From CAYLZN01 sp964387935 (GTDB lineage: Bacteria > Acidobacteriota > Vicinamibacteria > Vicinamibacterales > JAFNAJ01), in assembly GCA_964387935.1 (NCBI GenBank), contig CAYLZN010000140.1, positions 1 through 13,161 of the forward strand: a stretch of DNA of 13,161 nucleotides. Direction: 5' to 3'. Below the pieces are notes generated by a model. That model was not told where the DNA came from and did no database searches. It worked only from the letters and a program-made list of their open reading frames with translations. Numbering within the stretch: position 1 is the stretch's first letter; each line of letters opens with the position of its first letter. Position numbers and translations under genes: made by a program. Below are positions 6,642-13,161 of the stretch, piece by piece.

Positions 6642-6647
6642 TATAAT
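6642..6647 (+). promoter_or_regulatory. TATAAT -10 box directly before pyrH
   Basis: A perfect TATAAT lies 10 bases before the pyrH ATG, which has no ribosome site in front of it. No good -35 box is visible 16-18 bases upstream. Transcription would begin about 6654 to 6658, giving a leader of 0-4 bases. Confidence 0.5.
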
Positions 6648-6657
6648 CGCGACCCGT

Positions 6658-7374
6658 ATGGCTGCGCCCGCGTATCGCCGCGTCCTGCTGAAGCTGTCCG
6701 GGGAAGCCCTCATGGGCGAACAGGGCTTCGGGATCGACCCGGCCATGGCCACGCAAGTGGCCAGCGACGTGTCCGACGTGCAGCGCCTCGGAGTGGAAAC
6801 GGCGGTCGTGATCGGGGGCGGCAACATCTTCCGGGGTGTCGCCGCCAGCGCCCGGGGCATGGACCGCGCGACGGCCGACTACATGGGCATGCTCGCCACG
6901 GTGATCAATGCCCTCGCACTTCAGGATGCGCTCGAGAACGTCGGCGTGACCACCCGCGTGCTGACGGCCATCGAGATGCGGGCCGTCGCCGAACCGTTCA
7001 TCCGGCGCCGCGCGGTCCGCCACCTCGAAAAGGGCCGCGTGGTGATCTTCGCCGCCGGAACGGGCAACCCGTACTTCACCACCGACACCGCCGCCGCGCT
7101 GCGCGCGATGGAGATGAAGGCGGACGTGCTGCTCAAGGGCTCGAAGGTGGACGGGATCTACACGGCCGATCCGATGACGACGCCCGACGCCCGACGCTTC
7201 GAACAGATCTCCTACTTGCAGGCTCTCGAGATGGGCCTCCGCGTCATGGACGCGACGGCCATCTCCCTCTGCATGGACAACAGGCTTCCCATCGTCGTGT
7301 TCAACCTGCGCGTGCCGGGCAACATCCGGCGCGCGGTCCTCGGCGAGCCGATCGGGTCGCTCGTGACCGTCTGA
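6658..7374 (+). CDS. pyrH: UMP kinase
   Basis: PyrH phosphorylates UMP to UDP with ATP in the cytosol, the committed step from de novo pyrimidines to UTP and CTP; it is a hexameric amino-acid-kinase-fold enzyme. The product has 238 residues (E. coli 241). Visible motifs are LLKLSGEALMG (10-20) for phosphate binding, VVIGGGNIFRG (50-60), MDRATADYMGMLATVINALALQDAL for the UMP-binding and interface helices, GTGNPYFTTDTAA (134-146), and LLKGSKVDGIYTADP (158-172). The ATG lies 10 bases after TATAAT and has no ribosome site, so the message may be leaderless. The place between tsf and frr is the standard bacterial order. Confidence 0.97.
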   Translation: MAAPAYRRVLLKLSGEALMGEQGFGIDPAMATQVASDVSDVQRLGVETAVVIGGGNIFRGVAASARGMDRATADYMGMLATVINALALQDALENVGVTTRVLTAIEMRAVAEPFIRRRAVRHLEKGRVVIFAAGTGNPYFTTDTAAALRAMEMKADVLLKGSKVDGIYTADPMTTPDARRFEQISYLQALEMGLRVMDATAISLCMDNRLPIVVFNLRVPGNIRRAVLGEPIGSLVTV

Positions 7375-7396
7375 CGGATTCGCGGCGGCCTGTCGC

Positions 7397-7413
7397 CCGA
7401 GCGGGCCGCTCGG
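7397..7413 (+). promoter_or_regulatory. Short hairpin in the pyrH-frr gap
   Basis: CCGAGCG (7397-7403) pairs with CGCTCGG (7407-7413) around a 3-base loop in the 53-base gap. No T-run follows. The only ribosome-site-like bases for frr (GGAG) overlap its 3' arm, so the hairpin could limit frr translation. Function is unknown. Confidence 0.25.
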
Positions 7414-7427
7414 AGCACACCTCACTT

Positions 7428-7997
7428 ATGGACGCGAAAGACCTCAAGAGTCTCCAGGCCGAAGCCAGGAAGCGGATGGACGCCGCGCTCGAGCACAGCC
7501 GGCGGGAGCTGGCCGGTGTCCGCACCGGGCGGGCCTCGGTCACGATCCTGGACCCGGTCCACGTCGAGGCGTACGGCTCGTCGATGCCCCTCAACCAGGT
7601 GGCCTCGCTCTCGATTCCCGAACCGACCACGATCGTCGCCCAGCCCTTCGATCCGTCGCTCATCGGCACCATCGAGAAGGCGATCCGTGCGGCCAACCTC
7701 GGGCTGAACCCGAACAACGACGGCAAGGTGATCCGGATCCCGCTGCCGCCGCTCACGGACGAACGACGCAAGGACATGTCGAAGCTGGTGCACAAGATGG
7801 CCGAGGAAGGCCGCAACAGCATCCGTCTCGTCCGGCGCGAGGCCAACGACCGCATCAAGAAGCTGCTCAAGGATCACGTCATTTCGGAAGACGACGAGCG
7901 GCGCGGGCTCGAGGAGGTCCAGAAGCTCACCGACCAGCTGATCGCGCAACTCGACGACCTGCAGAGGAAGAAGGACGCGGAGCTGCTCAACAAGTAG
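7428..7997 (+). CDS. frr: Ribosome recycling factor
   Basis: RRF, with EF-G, splits the post-termination ribosome into subunits. The product is 189 residues, close to the usual 185. The three-helix bundle and small beta domain are both visible: AEARKRMDAALEHSRRELAGVRTGRAS (11-37) with the conserved RTGRAS, then ILDPVHVEAYGSSMPLNQVASLSIPEP (40-66), NPNNDGKVIRIPLPPLTDERRKD (94-116) and RLVRREANDRIKKLLKD (133-149). The ATG was chosen because the protein matches the family from residue 1. The only ribosome-site-like bases, GGAG, lie about 13 bases upstream, so initiation looks weak. The gene follows pyrH by 53 bases and is likely co-transcribed. Confidence 0.97.
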   Translation: MDAKDLKSLQAEARKRMDAALEHSRRELAGVRTGRASVTILDPVHVEAYGSSMPLNQVASLSIPEPTTIVAQPFDPSLIGTIEKAIRAANLGLNPNNDGKVIRIPLPPLTDERRKDMSKLVHKMAEEGRNSIRLVRREANDRIKKLLKDHVISEDDERRGLEEVQKLTDQLIAQLDDLQRKKDAELLNK

Positions 7998-8012
7998 CCC
8001 GGGCGCGGCGCG

Positions 8013-9197
<1,185 letters not shown>

Positions 9198-9201
9198 AGC
9201 T

Positions 9202-9218
9202 CCGTACGCCGTACGCCC
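9202..9218. repeat. CGTACGG heptamer element, copy between thrC and pfkA
   Basis: The 22-base gap between the convergent thrC and pfkA genes holds CCGTACGCCGTACGCCC. Its reverse complement occurs exactly, 17 of 17, at 10324-10340, just upstream of pfkA. Two CCGTACG units are in tandem. It has no T-run and only a very short self-pairing, so it is not a good terminator. Confidence 0.85.
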
Positions 9219-9219
9219 T

Positions 9220-10302
9220 TCAGTCTCCGAACGAAATCCCGATCGCCCTTGCGGTCTCGATGAGGTCGTGCGTGAGCGGCACGGTCTTCGTGCGGCCGAC
9301 GACTTCGCTGAGTGAGACCGGGACGATGTCCGGAGGATGGCTCGCGACCATCTTGCCGAAGTTGCCCCGCCGCGCGAGCGCCACCGCCCTCGCCCCGAAA
9401 CGCGTGGCGAGCACGCGGTCGTAGGCCGAGGGTGTGCCGCCTCGCTGCAGGTGCCCGAGCACCGTCGTCCGCGCTTCCTTGCCCGTCAGTTCCTGCAGGG
9501 TCAGGGCGAGCTTGTGTCCCATGCCTCCGAGCCGCTCGACGTATTGCCCGTGCGCCGCCTGCGCGACCGACACGTCTCCCCCCTGGGCCTTGGCCCCCTC
9601 GGCGGCCACGATGATGGTGAACTTGGCACCGAGCTCGTCGCGCCTGCGGATGGCGTCGGCGACCTTCTGGACGTCGAAGGGAATCTCCGGGATCAGGATG
9701 ATGTCTGCGCCGCCGGACACGCCGGCGTGGAGGGCAATCCATCCCGCGTACCGCCCCATCACCTCGATGACCATGACCCGACGATGCGCCGCCGCCGTCG
9801 AGTGCAGCCGGTCGCACGCCTCGCTCGCAAAGCTCACCGCGGTGTCGAAACCAAACGTGTTGGTCGTGCCGACGATGTCGTTGTCGATGGTCTTGGGAAC
9901 CCCGACGATCGGCATGCCCATCTCGTAGAAGTGATGGGACAGGGTCAAGGTCCCGTCGCCGCCAATGGCGATCACCGCATCGAGGTTGAGCTTCCGGAAG
10001 ATCTCCATGCACCGCTCGTCGTAGCGGCGCGGGCCGTCGGAGGTATCGATGACCTCGTGCAGCGGGTTGCCGCGGTTGACCGTCCCGAGAATCGTGCCCC
10101 CCATGCGGAGGATGCCAGTCACGGACTGATGGTTCAGGGGAATGGGTCGATCGAGTTCCAGGAGGCCGTCGAAACTGTCCGGCAACCCGAAGCACTCGAT
10201 GCCGGAGTTCACCGCCGCCTTGACGACGGCGCGGATGACGGCGTTGAGGCCAGGAGCGTCGCCGCCGCCGGTGAGCACACCAAGTCGTTTGAGTTCTGGC
10301 AT
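9220..10302 (-). CDS. pfkA: 6-phosphofructokinase (probably ATP-dependent)
   Basis: PFK phosphorylates fructose-6-phosphate to fructose-1,6-bisphosphate in glycolysis. The product is 360 residues, longer than the 320 of E. coli PfkA. Visible motifs are GVLTGGGDAPGLNAVIR (8-24), AIGGDGTL (112-119), PKTIDND (136-142) with catalytic D140, MGRYAGWIA (182-190) and EIPF. In the phosphoryl-donor site G117 (GGDG) is the ATP-type residue, while K137 (PKTIDND, not PGTIDND) is common in pyrophosphate-type enzymes. The G plus K pair is known in ATP-using members, so ATP is the likely donor. The ATG at 10302 begins MPELKRLGVL; upstream in-frame codons run through heptamer repeats and look non-coding. It converges with thrC and has an extended -10 promoter at its start. 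Confidence 0.93.
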   Translation of the reverse strand: MPELKRLGVLTGGGDAPGLNAVIRAVVKAAVNSGIECFGLPDSFDGLLELDRPIPLNHQSVTGILRMGGTILGTVNRGNPLHEVIDTSDGPRRYDERCMEIFRKLNLDAVIAIGGDGTLTLSHHFYEMGMPIVGVPKTIDNDIVGTTNTFGFDTAVSFASEACDRLHSTAAAHRRVMVIEVMGRYAGWIALHAGVSGGADIILIPEIPFDVQKVADAIRRRDELGAKFTIIVAAEGAKAQGGDVSVAQAAHGQYVERLGGMGHKLALTLQELTGKEARTTVLGHLQRGGTPSAYDRVLATRFGARAVALARRGNFGKMVASHPPDIVPVSLSEVVGRTKTVPLTHDLIETARAIGISFGD

Positions 10303-10311
10303 GACGGGCGG

Positions 10312-10320
10312 AGTATAGCA
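10312..10320 (-). promoter_or_regulatory. Extended -10 promoter of pfkA
   Basis: On the minus strand TGC-TATACT ends 9 bases before the pfkA ATG. The TG one base before the hexamer is the extended -10 signature, which suits the lack of a clear -35 box in the heptamer repeats. The expected start point lies 0-3 bases before the ATG, and no ribosome site is visible, so the transcript would be leaderless or nearly so. Confidence 0.5.
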
Positions 10321-10381
10321 AACGGGCGTACGGCGTACGGCGAACGGCGTGCGGCGGCGTACGGTCAGGGATGGCGTACGG
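10319..10381. repeat. Degenerate CGTACGG heptamer array upstream of pfkA
   Basis: Units of 7 bases run almost head to tail: CAAACGG, then after one base CGTACGG, CGTACGG, CGAACGG, CGTGCGG, then after CGG another CGTACGG (10358-10364), and a last CGTACGG at 10375-10381. The first 17 bases of the clean part repeat in inverted form beyond the pfkA 3' end. The array overlaps the pfkA -35 region. Origin and role are not known to me. Confidence 0.8.
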
Positions 10382-10410
10382 CCTTGGGCGGGCGGCTCAG
10401 GAGCGAGCCT

Positions 10411-10445
10411 CATGCCATGTGCCATGTGCCTGGTGCCTTGAGCCC
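10411..10445. repeat. Degenerate TGTGCCA heptamer array upstream of tRNA-Ala
   Basis: Five consecutive 7-base units are present: CATGCCA, TGTGCCA, TGTGCCT, GGTGCCT, TGAGCCC. The period matches the neighbouring CGTACGG array though the unit differs. It ends 10 bases before the predicted -35 box of the tRNA gene. Confidence 0.7.
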
Positions 10446-10455
10446 GTTCCTGTGC

Positions 10456-10485
10456 TTGCGGGTTCGGATGAGAGGCGGGTAAAAT
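10456..10485 (+). promoter_or_regulatory. Sigma-70 promoter of tRNA-Ala
   Basis: TTGCGG at 10456-10461 and TAAAAT at 10480-10485 are 18 bases apart. A start point near 10492 would lie 5 bases before the mature tRNA end, as expected for a single tRNA gene. Confidence 0.6.
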
Positions 10486-10496
10486 GAAGGGCTCGT

Positions 10497-10572
<76 letters not shown>

Positions 10573-10586
10573 ACAGATTTTTTAGG

Positions 10587-10615
10587 AAAACGCGCGATTC
10601 CAGTCGCGCGTTTTT
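10587..10615. terminator. Bidirectional intrinsic terminator after tRNA-Ala
   Basis: CGCGCGA (10591-10597) pairs with TCGCGCG (10604-10610) around TTCCAG; AAAA before and TTTTT after extend the stem and supply the T-run on the plus strand. Read on the minus strand the same hairpin is followed by TTTT, so it can also end the transcript of the secreted-protein gene pair that converges from 10646. Confidence 0.9.
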
Positions 10616-10645
10616 CGTTGTACGGACGCGCCCAGCGCGGCGCCC

Positions 10646-11380
10646 TCAGCGCGCCAGCGTCCAACTGGTCGTGATGAAACTCCGCCCGCTGTAGAAGTGG
10701 AAGCGACAGTCGGCTCGGCCATCCCTCCGGTTGATCTCCTCGTGGATTCCCCACACGACCCCTGGGGCCTGACGCACCACCTCGAAGAACACATCCTCCA
10801 GCGACGTCGCCCCCAGATTGATGGCGACCATGGTCCTGTGGGCCTCCAGATTCGCGCCGCTCCCTGGTGGCGGCAACGGCCCGCCACCCACCAGCCCTGG
10901 CGCCGGTTGAGGGGCGGCCGGGTCCAGTGCTTTCCGAATCAAATCGAACACCTCGAGAACACTGCCTGACGCCTCGAACGAATTGAGGCGCGTGGACAGC
11001 GGCTGTGTGCAGCGATGCCTCAGCGGTTCGATCACGAACGACCCTCCATCTCGCCGCTCGCGAACGCGGTACGACGGATGCCTGCGCTGGAACTCGGTCA
11101 GCACCGTCGAGCGCGGGCTCGGCATGAGGCGGTCGAACCCGAATGCTCTCGTCGAATCGAATGTCCAGTCGGCGCGGGCAATGACCACCCCGGCTGGGAC
11201 CTCCGCCACCGCCAGTGCCTCGCCGAACTGGTGCACCGACCCGTGCTGAGCCACATCCAGGACGTACTCCGGAACGACCGGGACGGATTGCTCGGGCGAC
11301 TGAGGGGCACCGACGCCGGAGGCCGTGTGGGCAGCGAGAACGGACACGGCAAACACGGAACCGACTAGCACACGCCGCAT
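10646..11380 (-). CDS. Secreted protein of unknown function, possible STN-like fold
   Basis: I do not recognise this 244-residue protein. The start at 11380 gives MRRVLVGSVFAVSVLAAHT, a signal peptide with likely cleavage near residue 25, and has GGAGG five bases upstream; an in-frame ATG 20 codons earlier lacks this. The mature part has only two cysteines (124, 225). A segment at about 91-120 reads as a helix then two strands, then a Pro/Gly-rich linker (about 153-177), then VAINLGATSLEDVFFEVVRQAPGVVWGI at 184-211. That strand-helix-strand pattern resembles the short domain found at the N-terminus of secretins and TonB receptors (STN), but this is a visual impression. It follows the next gene upstream by 34 bases and is probably in one operon with it. 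Confidence 0.7.
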   Translation of the reverse strand: MRRVLVGSVFAVSVLAAHTASGVGAPQSPEQSVPVVPEYVLDVAQHGSVHQFGEALAVAEVPAGVVIARADWTFDSTRAFGFDRLMPSPRSTVLTEFQRRHPSYRVRERRDGGSFVIEPLRHRCTQPLSTRLNSFEASGSVLEVFDLIRKALDPAAPQPAPGLVGGGPLPPPGSGANLEAHRTMVAINLGATSLEDVFFEVVRQAPGVVWGIHEEINRRDGRADCRFHFYSGRSFITTSWTLAR

Positions 11381-11414
11381 GTGAACCTCCATGGGTGCAA
11401 GGTCGATTGGGCGC

Positions 11415-12158
11415 TCACCGCAGAATCTCAGCTCGGTCACACGCGATGCGGACGAAATGGTAGAAGTCCTCGTTCACGACCCTGATCTGCTGTGTCGTCC
11501 ACGTTTCGCAGGTTGGATCCAGTTGGCACGCCGGGATAGGCTGCGCTGAGATACAAGCGTTGCCATAGCAATCGACGAAACGTCCGCCGGCATTGGTGTA
11601 GGTACTGCTCGTTTGAACTGAGATATTGCAGGCGTTCGGGTCGTGCACCGTGAATGACTCGTTCACAGGCGCGCCACCCGCGTTCCAATCCACTCCGTTG
11701 ATGGCGACAACCTGCCAGGTCAAGTCTGTCCTGTAGTCGCCGAGTCCCCAATAGGTCGTCCCTTCAATCGTGTCTTTCCTCAGGTCATGTGGCGCAAGGT
11801 ACCAGTACCCGTTGCGCTCAGGCCCGGGCTGGTACATCACGTTGCAGATGTAGTAGCCCGCGACCATGTCGTACCAGTTGACCGTGACGGTAAGCGTGTG
11901 GTCGATGTGTCCTTGCCCAGCCCCAATCCAGGAATCCAGCGTGGCGCCTGACGGTGTCCGGATGGACATCCACATCGCCAAATAGAGGGGGTCACCGTCC
12001 ATCGACCAGTAGTCGGCGCCCGCCGTACATGAGATAGTGATACCGCCTGGAGGGTTCCACGACTGCTCGGCCATGTAGTCGGAGAAGTACTGGGCCTCAA
12101 CCCCGCAGGGGAACACCAGCACGATGGCACTTGAAACGATTAGCGAAGAGATACGCAT
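11415..12158 (-). CDS. Secreted cysteine-containing beta-rich protein of unknown function
   Basis: I do not recognise this 247-residue protein. The start at 12158 (MRISSLIVSSAIVLVFPCG) has AGGGGG six bases upstream and begins a signal peptide with likely cleavage after VEA at residue 22; an upstream in-frame ATG has no ribosome site. The mature chain has eight cysteines (44, 105, 177, 197, 202, 211, 217, 240), an even number that suggests disulfides and an extracytoplasmic location. It is rich in Tyr, Trp, Thr and Asn with alternating polar and hydrophobic residues (for example HTLTVTVNWYDM at 87-98), so mostly beta strands. No catalytic motif is evident. Base composition (about 55% GC in places) is below that of the neighbours, which may mean transfer or relaxed selection. 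It has its own promoter at 12245-12273. Confidence 0.72.
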   Translation of the reverse strand: MRISSLIVSSAIVLVFPCGVEAQYFSDYMAEQSWNPPGGITISCTAGADYWSMDGDPLYLAMWMSIRTPSGATLDSWIGAGQGHIDHTLTVTVNWYDMVAGYYICNVMYQPGPERNGYWYLAPHDLRKDTIEGTTYWGLGDYRTDLTWQVVAINGVDWNAGGAPVNESFTVHDPNACNISVQTSSTYTNAGGRFVDCYGNACISAQPIPACQLDPTCETWTTQQIRVVNEDFYHFVRIACDRAEILR

Positions 12159-12244
12159 CTGGACCCCCTGTCGGGTGACCAAGGCCAGCGGGGGCGTGGA
12201 CGCGATGTCAAGCGAAGGGGGACGTTCACCCCAAAAGCCCATTG

Positions 12245-12273
12245 AGTTTAGCGGCTCGTCTCGTTCCCGTCAA
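12245..12273 (-). promoter_or_regulatory. Sigma-70 promoter of the secreted-protein gene pair
   Basis: On the minus strand TTGACG (12273 to 12268) and TAAACT (12250 to 12245) are exactly 17 bases apart. Transcription would start near 12238 and give a leader of about 80 bases. In that leader CCCCCT (12221 to 12216) could pair with the AGGGGG ribosome site (12169 to 12164). The remaining gap up to 12382 shows nothing else I can name. Confidence 0.7.
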
Positions 12274-12382
12274 CAACAGGCAACATCGCATCGAAAGAAG
12301 CAGCCGGCTTCAACTCGAACTCGTGGATTGACCGCGACACCACCGCGTGGCTTGCTCAGCCACTGTCCGCGTCGGCTGCGTT

Positions 12383-13153
12383 TCAGCCCACGATCAGTGT
12401 CGCCAGGAGCAAGGTGCTGGCGGCGACGAGGCTCCACCCCACCCAGCGCACGCGACGCGCCGGAATCGGCGCCAGGGCCACCGTCACCACGACCACGATG
12501 ACGGGGACGAATCCCAGCAGGACCCACATGGGGACCTGCGCCTCGCGCACGAGCGTGATGAGCGCACCGAACGCGAGGCCCACCAGCGCGACCGCCGCCA
12601 TGGCCGCGCCTCTCCCGTCCCGTCGCGTCTGACGCGCGATGAGCGCGCGCACCGCCAGGGTACCGCTGCCGAACACAACACCCCACAGCAGCCACATGCC
12701 TGCCGCCGCGGACCACGAACCTCCGCCCGCCATGGCGGTGGGCACCGACCACGCGCCCAGGGCCAACGCCGCCAGCACTTCCCCACCCGCCGTCCTGAGC
12801 CAGCCGCCGGCAGCAACACCGATGGCCACCACCGTCAGAGCCGTCGCAAGGGTCGCCGCCACCCGCACCTCGGCGGCCGCCCGGTCGAACGCCCACGCCC
12901 CGGCGATCACGGCGATGCTCAGGAACAGTCCCGCCGACAGCCTCGCCTCCCCTCGCAGGTCCCGCCGCGCCCGCGGTCCCCGCCACCCGGCCAGCGTCTG
13001 GATCCCCTCGCTCGACAGGAAGCCGCCGACGGCAGCCACGGCCAGGCCGAGGGCCGACGCAGACGGGCTGCCCACGACCAGCGCGGTGGCCAGCGGAAAG
13101 AGAAGTTCCCCCCAGGTGCCGTGTTCTCTCGGGATCAGCAGTCGTCGGGTCAT
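12383..13153 (-). CDS. YwiC-like multi-spanning membrane protein
   Basis: The 256-residue product is very hydrophobic with about eight membrane segments (roughly 18-28, 33-47, 72-90, 97-117, 123-143, 148-170, 183-228 as two, 236-255). The start MTRRLLIPREHGTWGELLFPL matches the conserved opening of the YwiC-like family (P-[RK]-E-H-G-x-W...P), whose function is not established. A cytoplasmic basic loop GWRGPRARRDLRGEAR lies at 57-71, and another at 171-182. Only 8 bases of upstream sequence are in the window, so the ribosome site cannot be judged, but the family motif so close to residue 1 supports this ATG. It is separated from the secreted pair by 224 bases and looks like a separate unit. 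Confidence 0.75.
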   Translation of the reverse strand: MTRRLLIPREHGTWGELLFPLATALVVGSPSASALGLAVAAVGGFLSSEGIQTLAGWRGPRARRDLRGEARLSAGLFLSIAVIAGAWAFDRAAAEVRVAATLATALTVVAIGVAAGGWLRTAGGEVLAALALGAWSVPTAMAGGGSWSAAAGMWLLWGVVFGSGTLAVRALIARQTRRDGRGAAMAAVALVGLAFGALITLVREAQVPMWVLLGFVPVIVVVVTVALAPIPARRVRWVGWSLVAASTLLLATLIVG

Positions 13154-13161
13154 GCAGGTCG

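Noticed and set aside
5698..7425. A 575-codon open frame on the minus strand opposite tsf and pyrH
   Set aside because: It is a GC-rich shadow of two clear housekeeping genes, His/Arg/Gly-rich with no family resemblance.
5796..7997. A 733-codon plus-strand open frame through tsf, pyrH and frr
   Set aside because: It is Arg/Gly-rich shadow text in the wrong frame of tsf and pyrH; only its last 189 codons, which are frr, are real.
9198..9219. Terminator between convergent thrC and pfkA
   Set aside because: The GTAC palindromes give only a very short stem and there is no T-run on either strand.
10303..10425. Longer pfkA starting near 10425
   Set aside because: The added residues are encoded by the heptamer repeats and are absent from the PFK family; the promoter lies inside that stretch.
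10319..10445. CRISPR-like array between pfkA and the tRNA
   Set aside because: The repeat unit is only 7 bases, tandem without spacers; no cas gene is nearby.

Overview
The window looks like a piece of a GC-rich (roughly 65-70% by eye) Gram-negative chromosome from a draft or metagenome assembly; one run of 10 Ns is present. The type IV pilus alignment operon, the rpsB-tsf-pyrH-frr core and the intergenic heptamer repeats suggest Acidobacteriota, perhaps class Vicinamibacteria. Myxococcota or another deltaproteobacterial lineage cannot be excluded. This assignment is inference from gene content and protein flavour, not from a search.

Left part (1-3474, minus strand): the pilus operon pilM-pilN-pilO-pilP-pilQ in canonical order with short gaps or ATGA overlaps; pilQ is cut by the window edge. 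Its 5' side holds a near-perfect sigma-54 promoter (TGGCAC-N5-TTGC) about 120 bases before the pilM GTG start, with an inverted repeat just upstream of it. The 455-base divergent region also carries a sigma-70 promoter for rplM on the other strand.

Middle (3930-9197, plus strand): rplM-rpsI (ribosomal proteins L13 and S9), rpsB-tsf (S2 and EF-Ts), pyrH (UMP kinase), frr (ribosome recycling factor) and a threonine synthase. The N run lies in the rpsI 3' end and is almost certainly an artificial scaffold gap: the flanks share GCTT, and merging them gives a 130-residue S9 with a normal C-terminus. Several GC hairpins sit between genes. pyrH appears to have its own TATAAT promoter so close to the ATG that its mRNA would have almost no leader.

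Right part (9202-13161): a convergent 6-phosphofructokinase (pfkA) with an extended -10 promoter right at its start, flanked on both sides by copies of a 17-base element built from CGTACGG heptamers; a second heptamer family (TGTGCCA-like) stands next to a complete tRNA-Ala(CGC) gene, which ends in a strong bidirectional terminator. Then come two minus-strand genes for secreted proteins I do not recognise, in a lower-GC patch with their own sigma-70 promoter, and finally a YwiC-like multi-spanning membrane protein.

Most of the window is housekeeping: translation, pyrimidine nucleotide supply, threonine synthesis and glycolysis, next to pilus machinery. The parts that are less ordinary are the sigma-54 control of the pilM operon, the heptamer repeats around pfkA, the short-leader promoters, and the secreted unknown pair. 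I found no CRISPR array, insertion sequence, phage gene or toxin-antitoxin pair.
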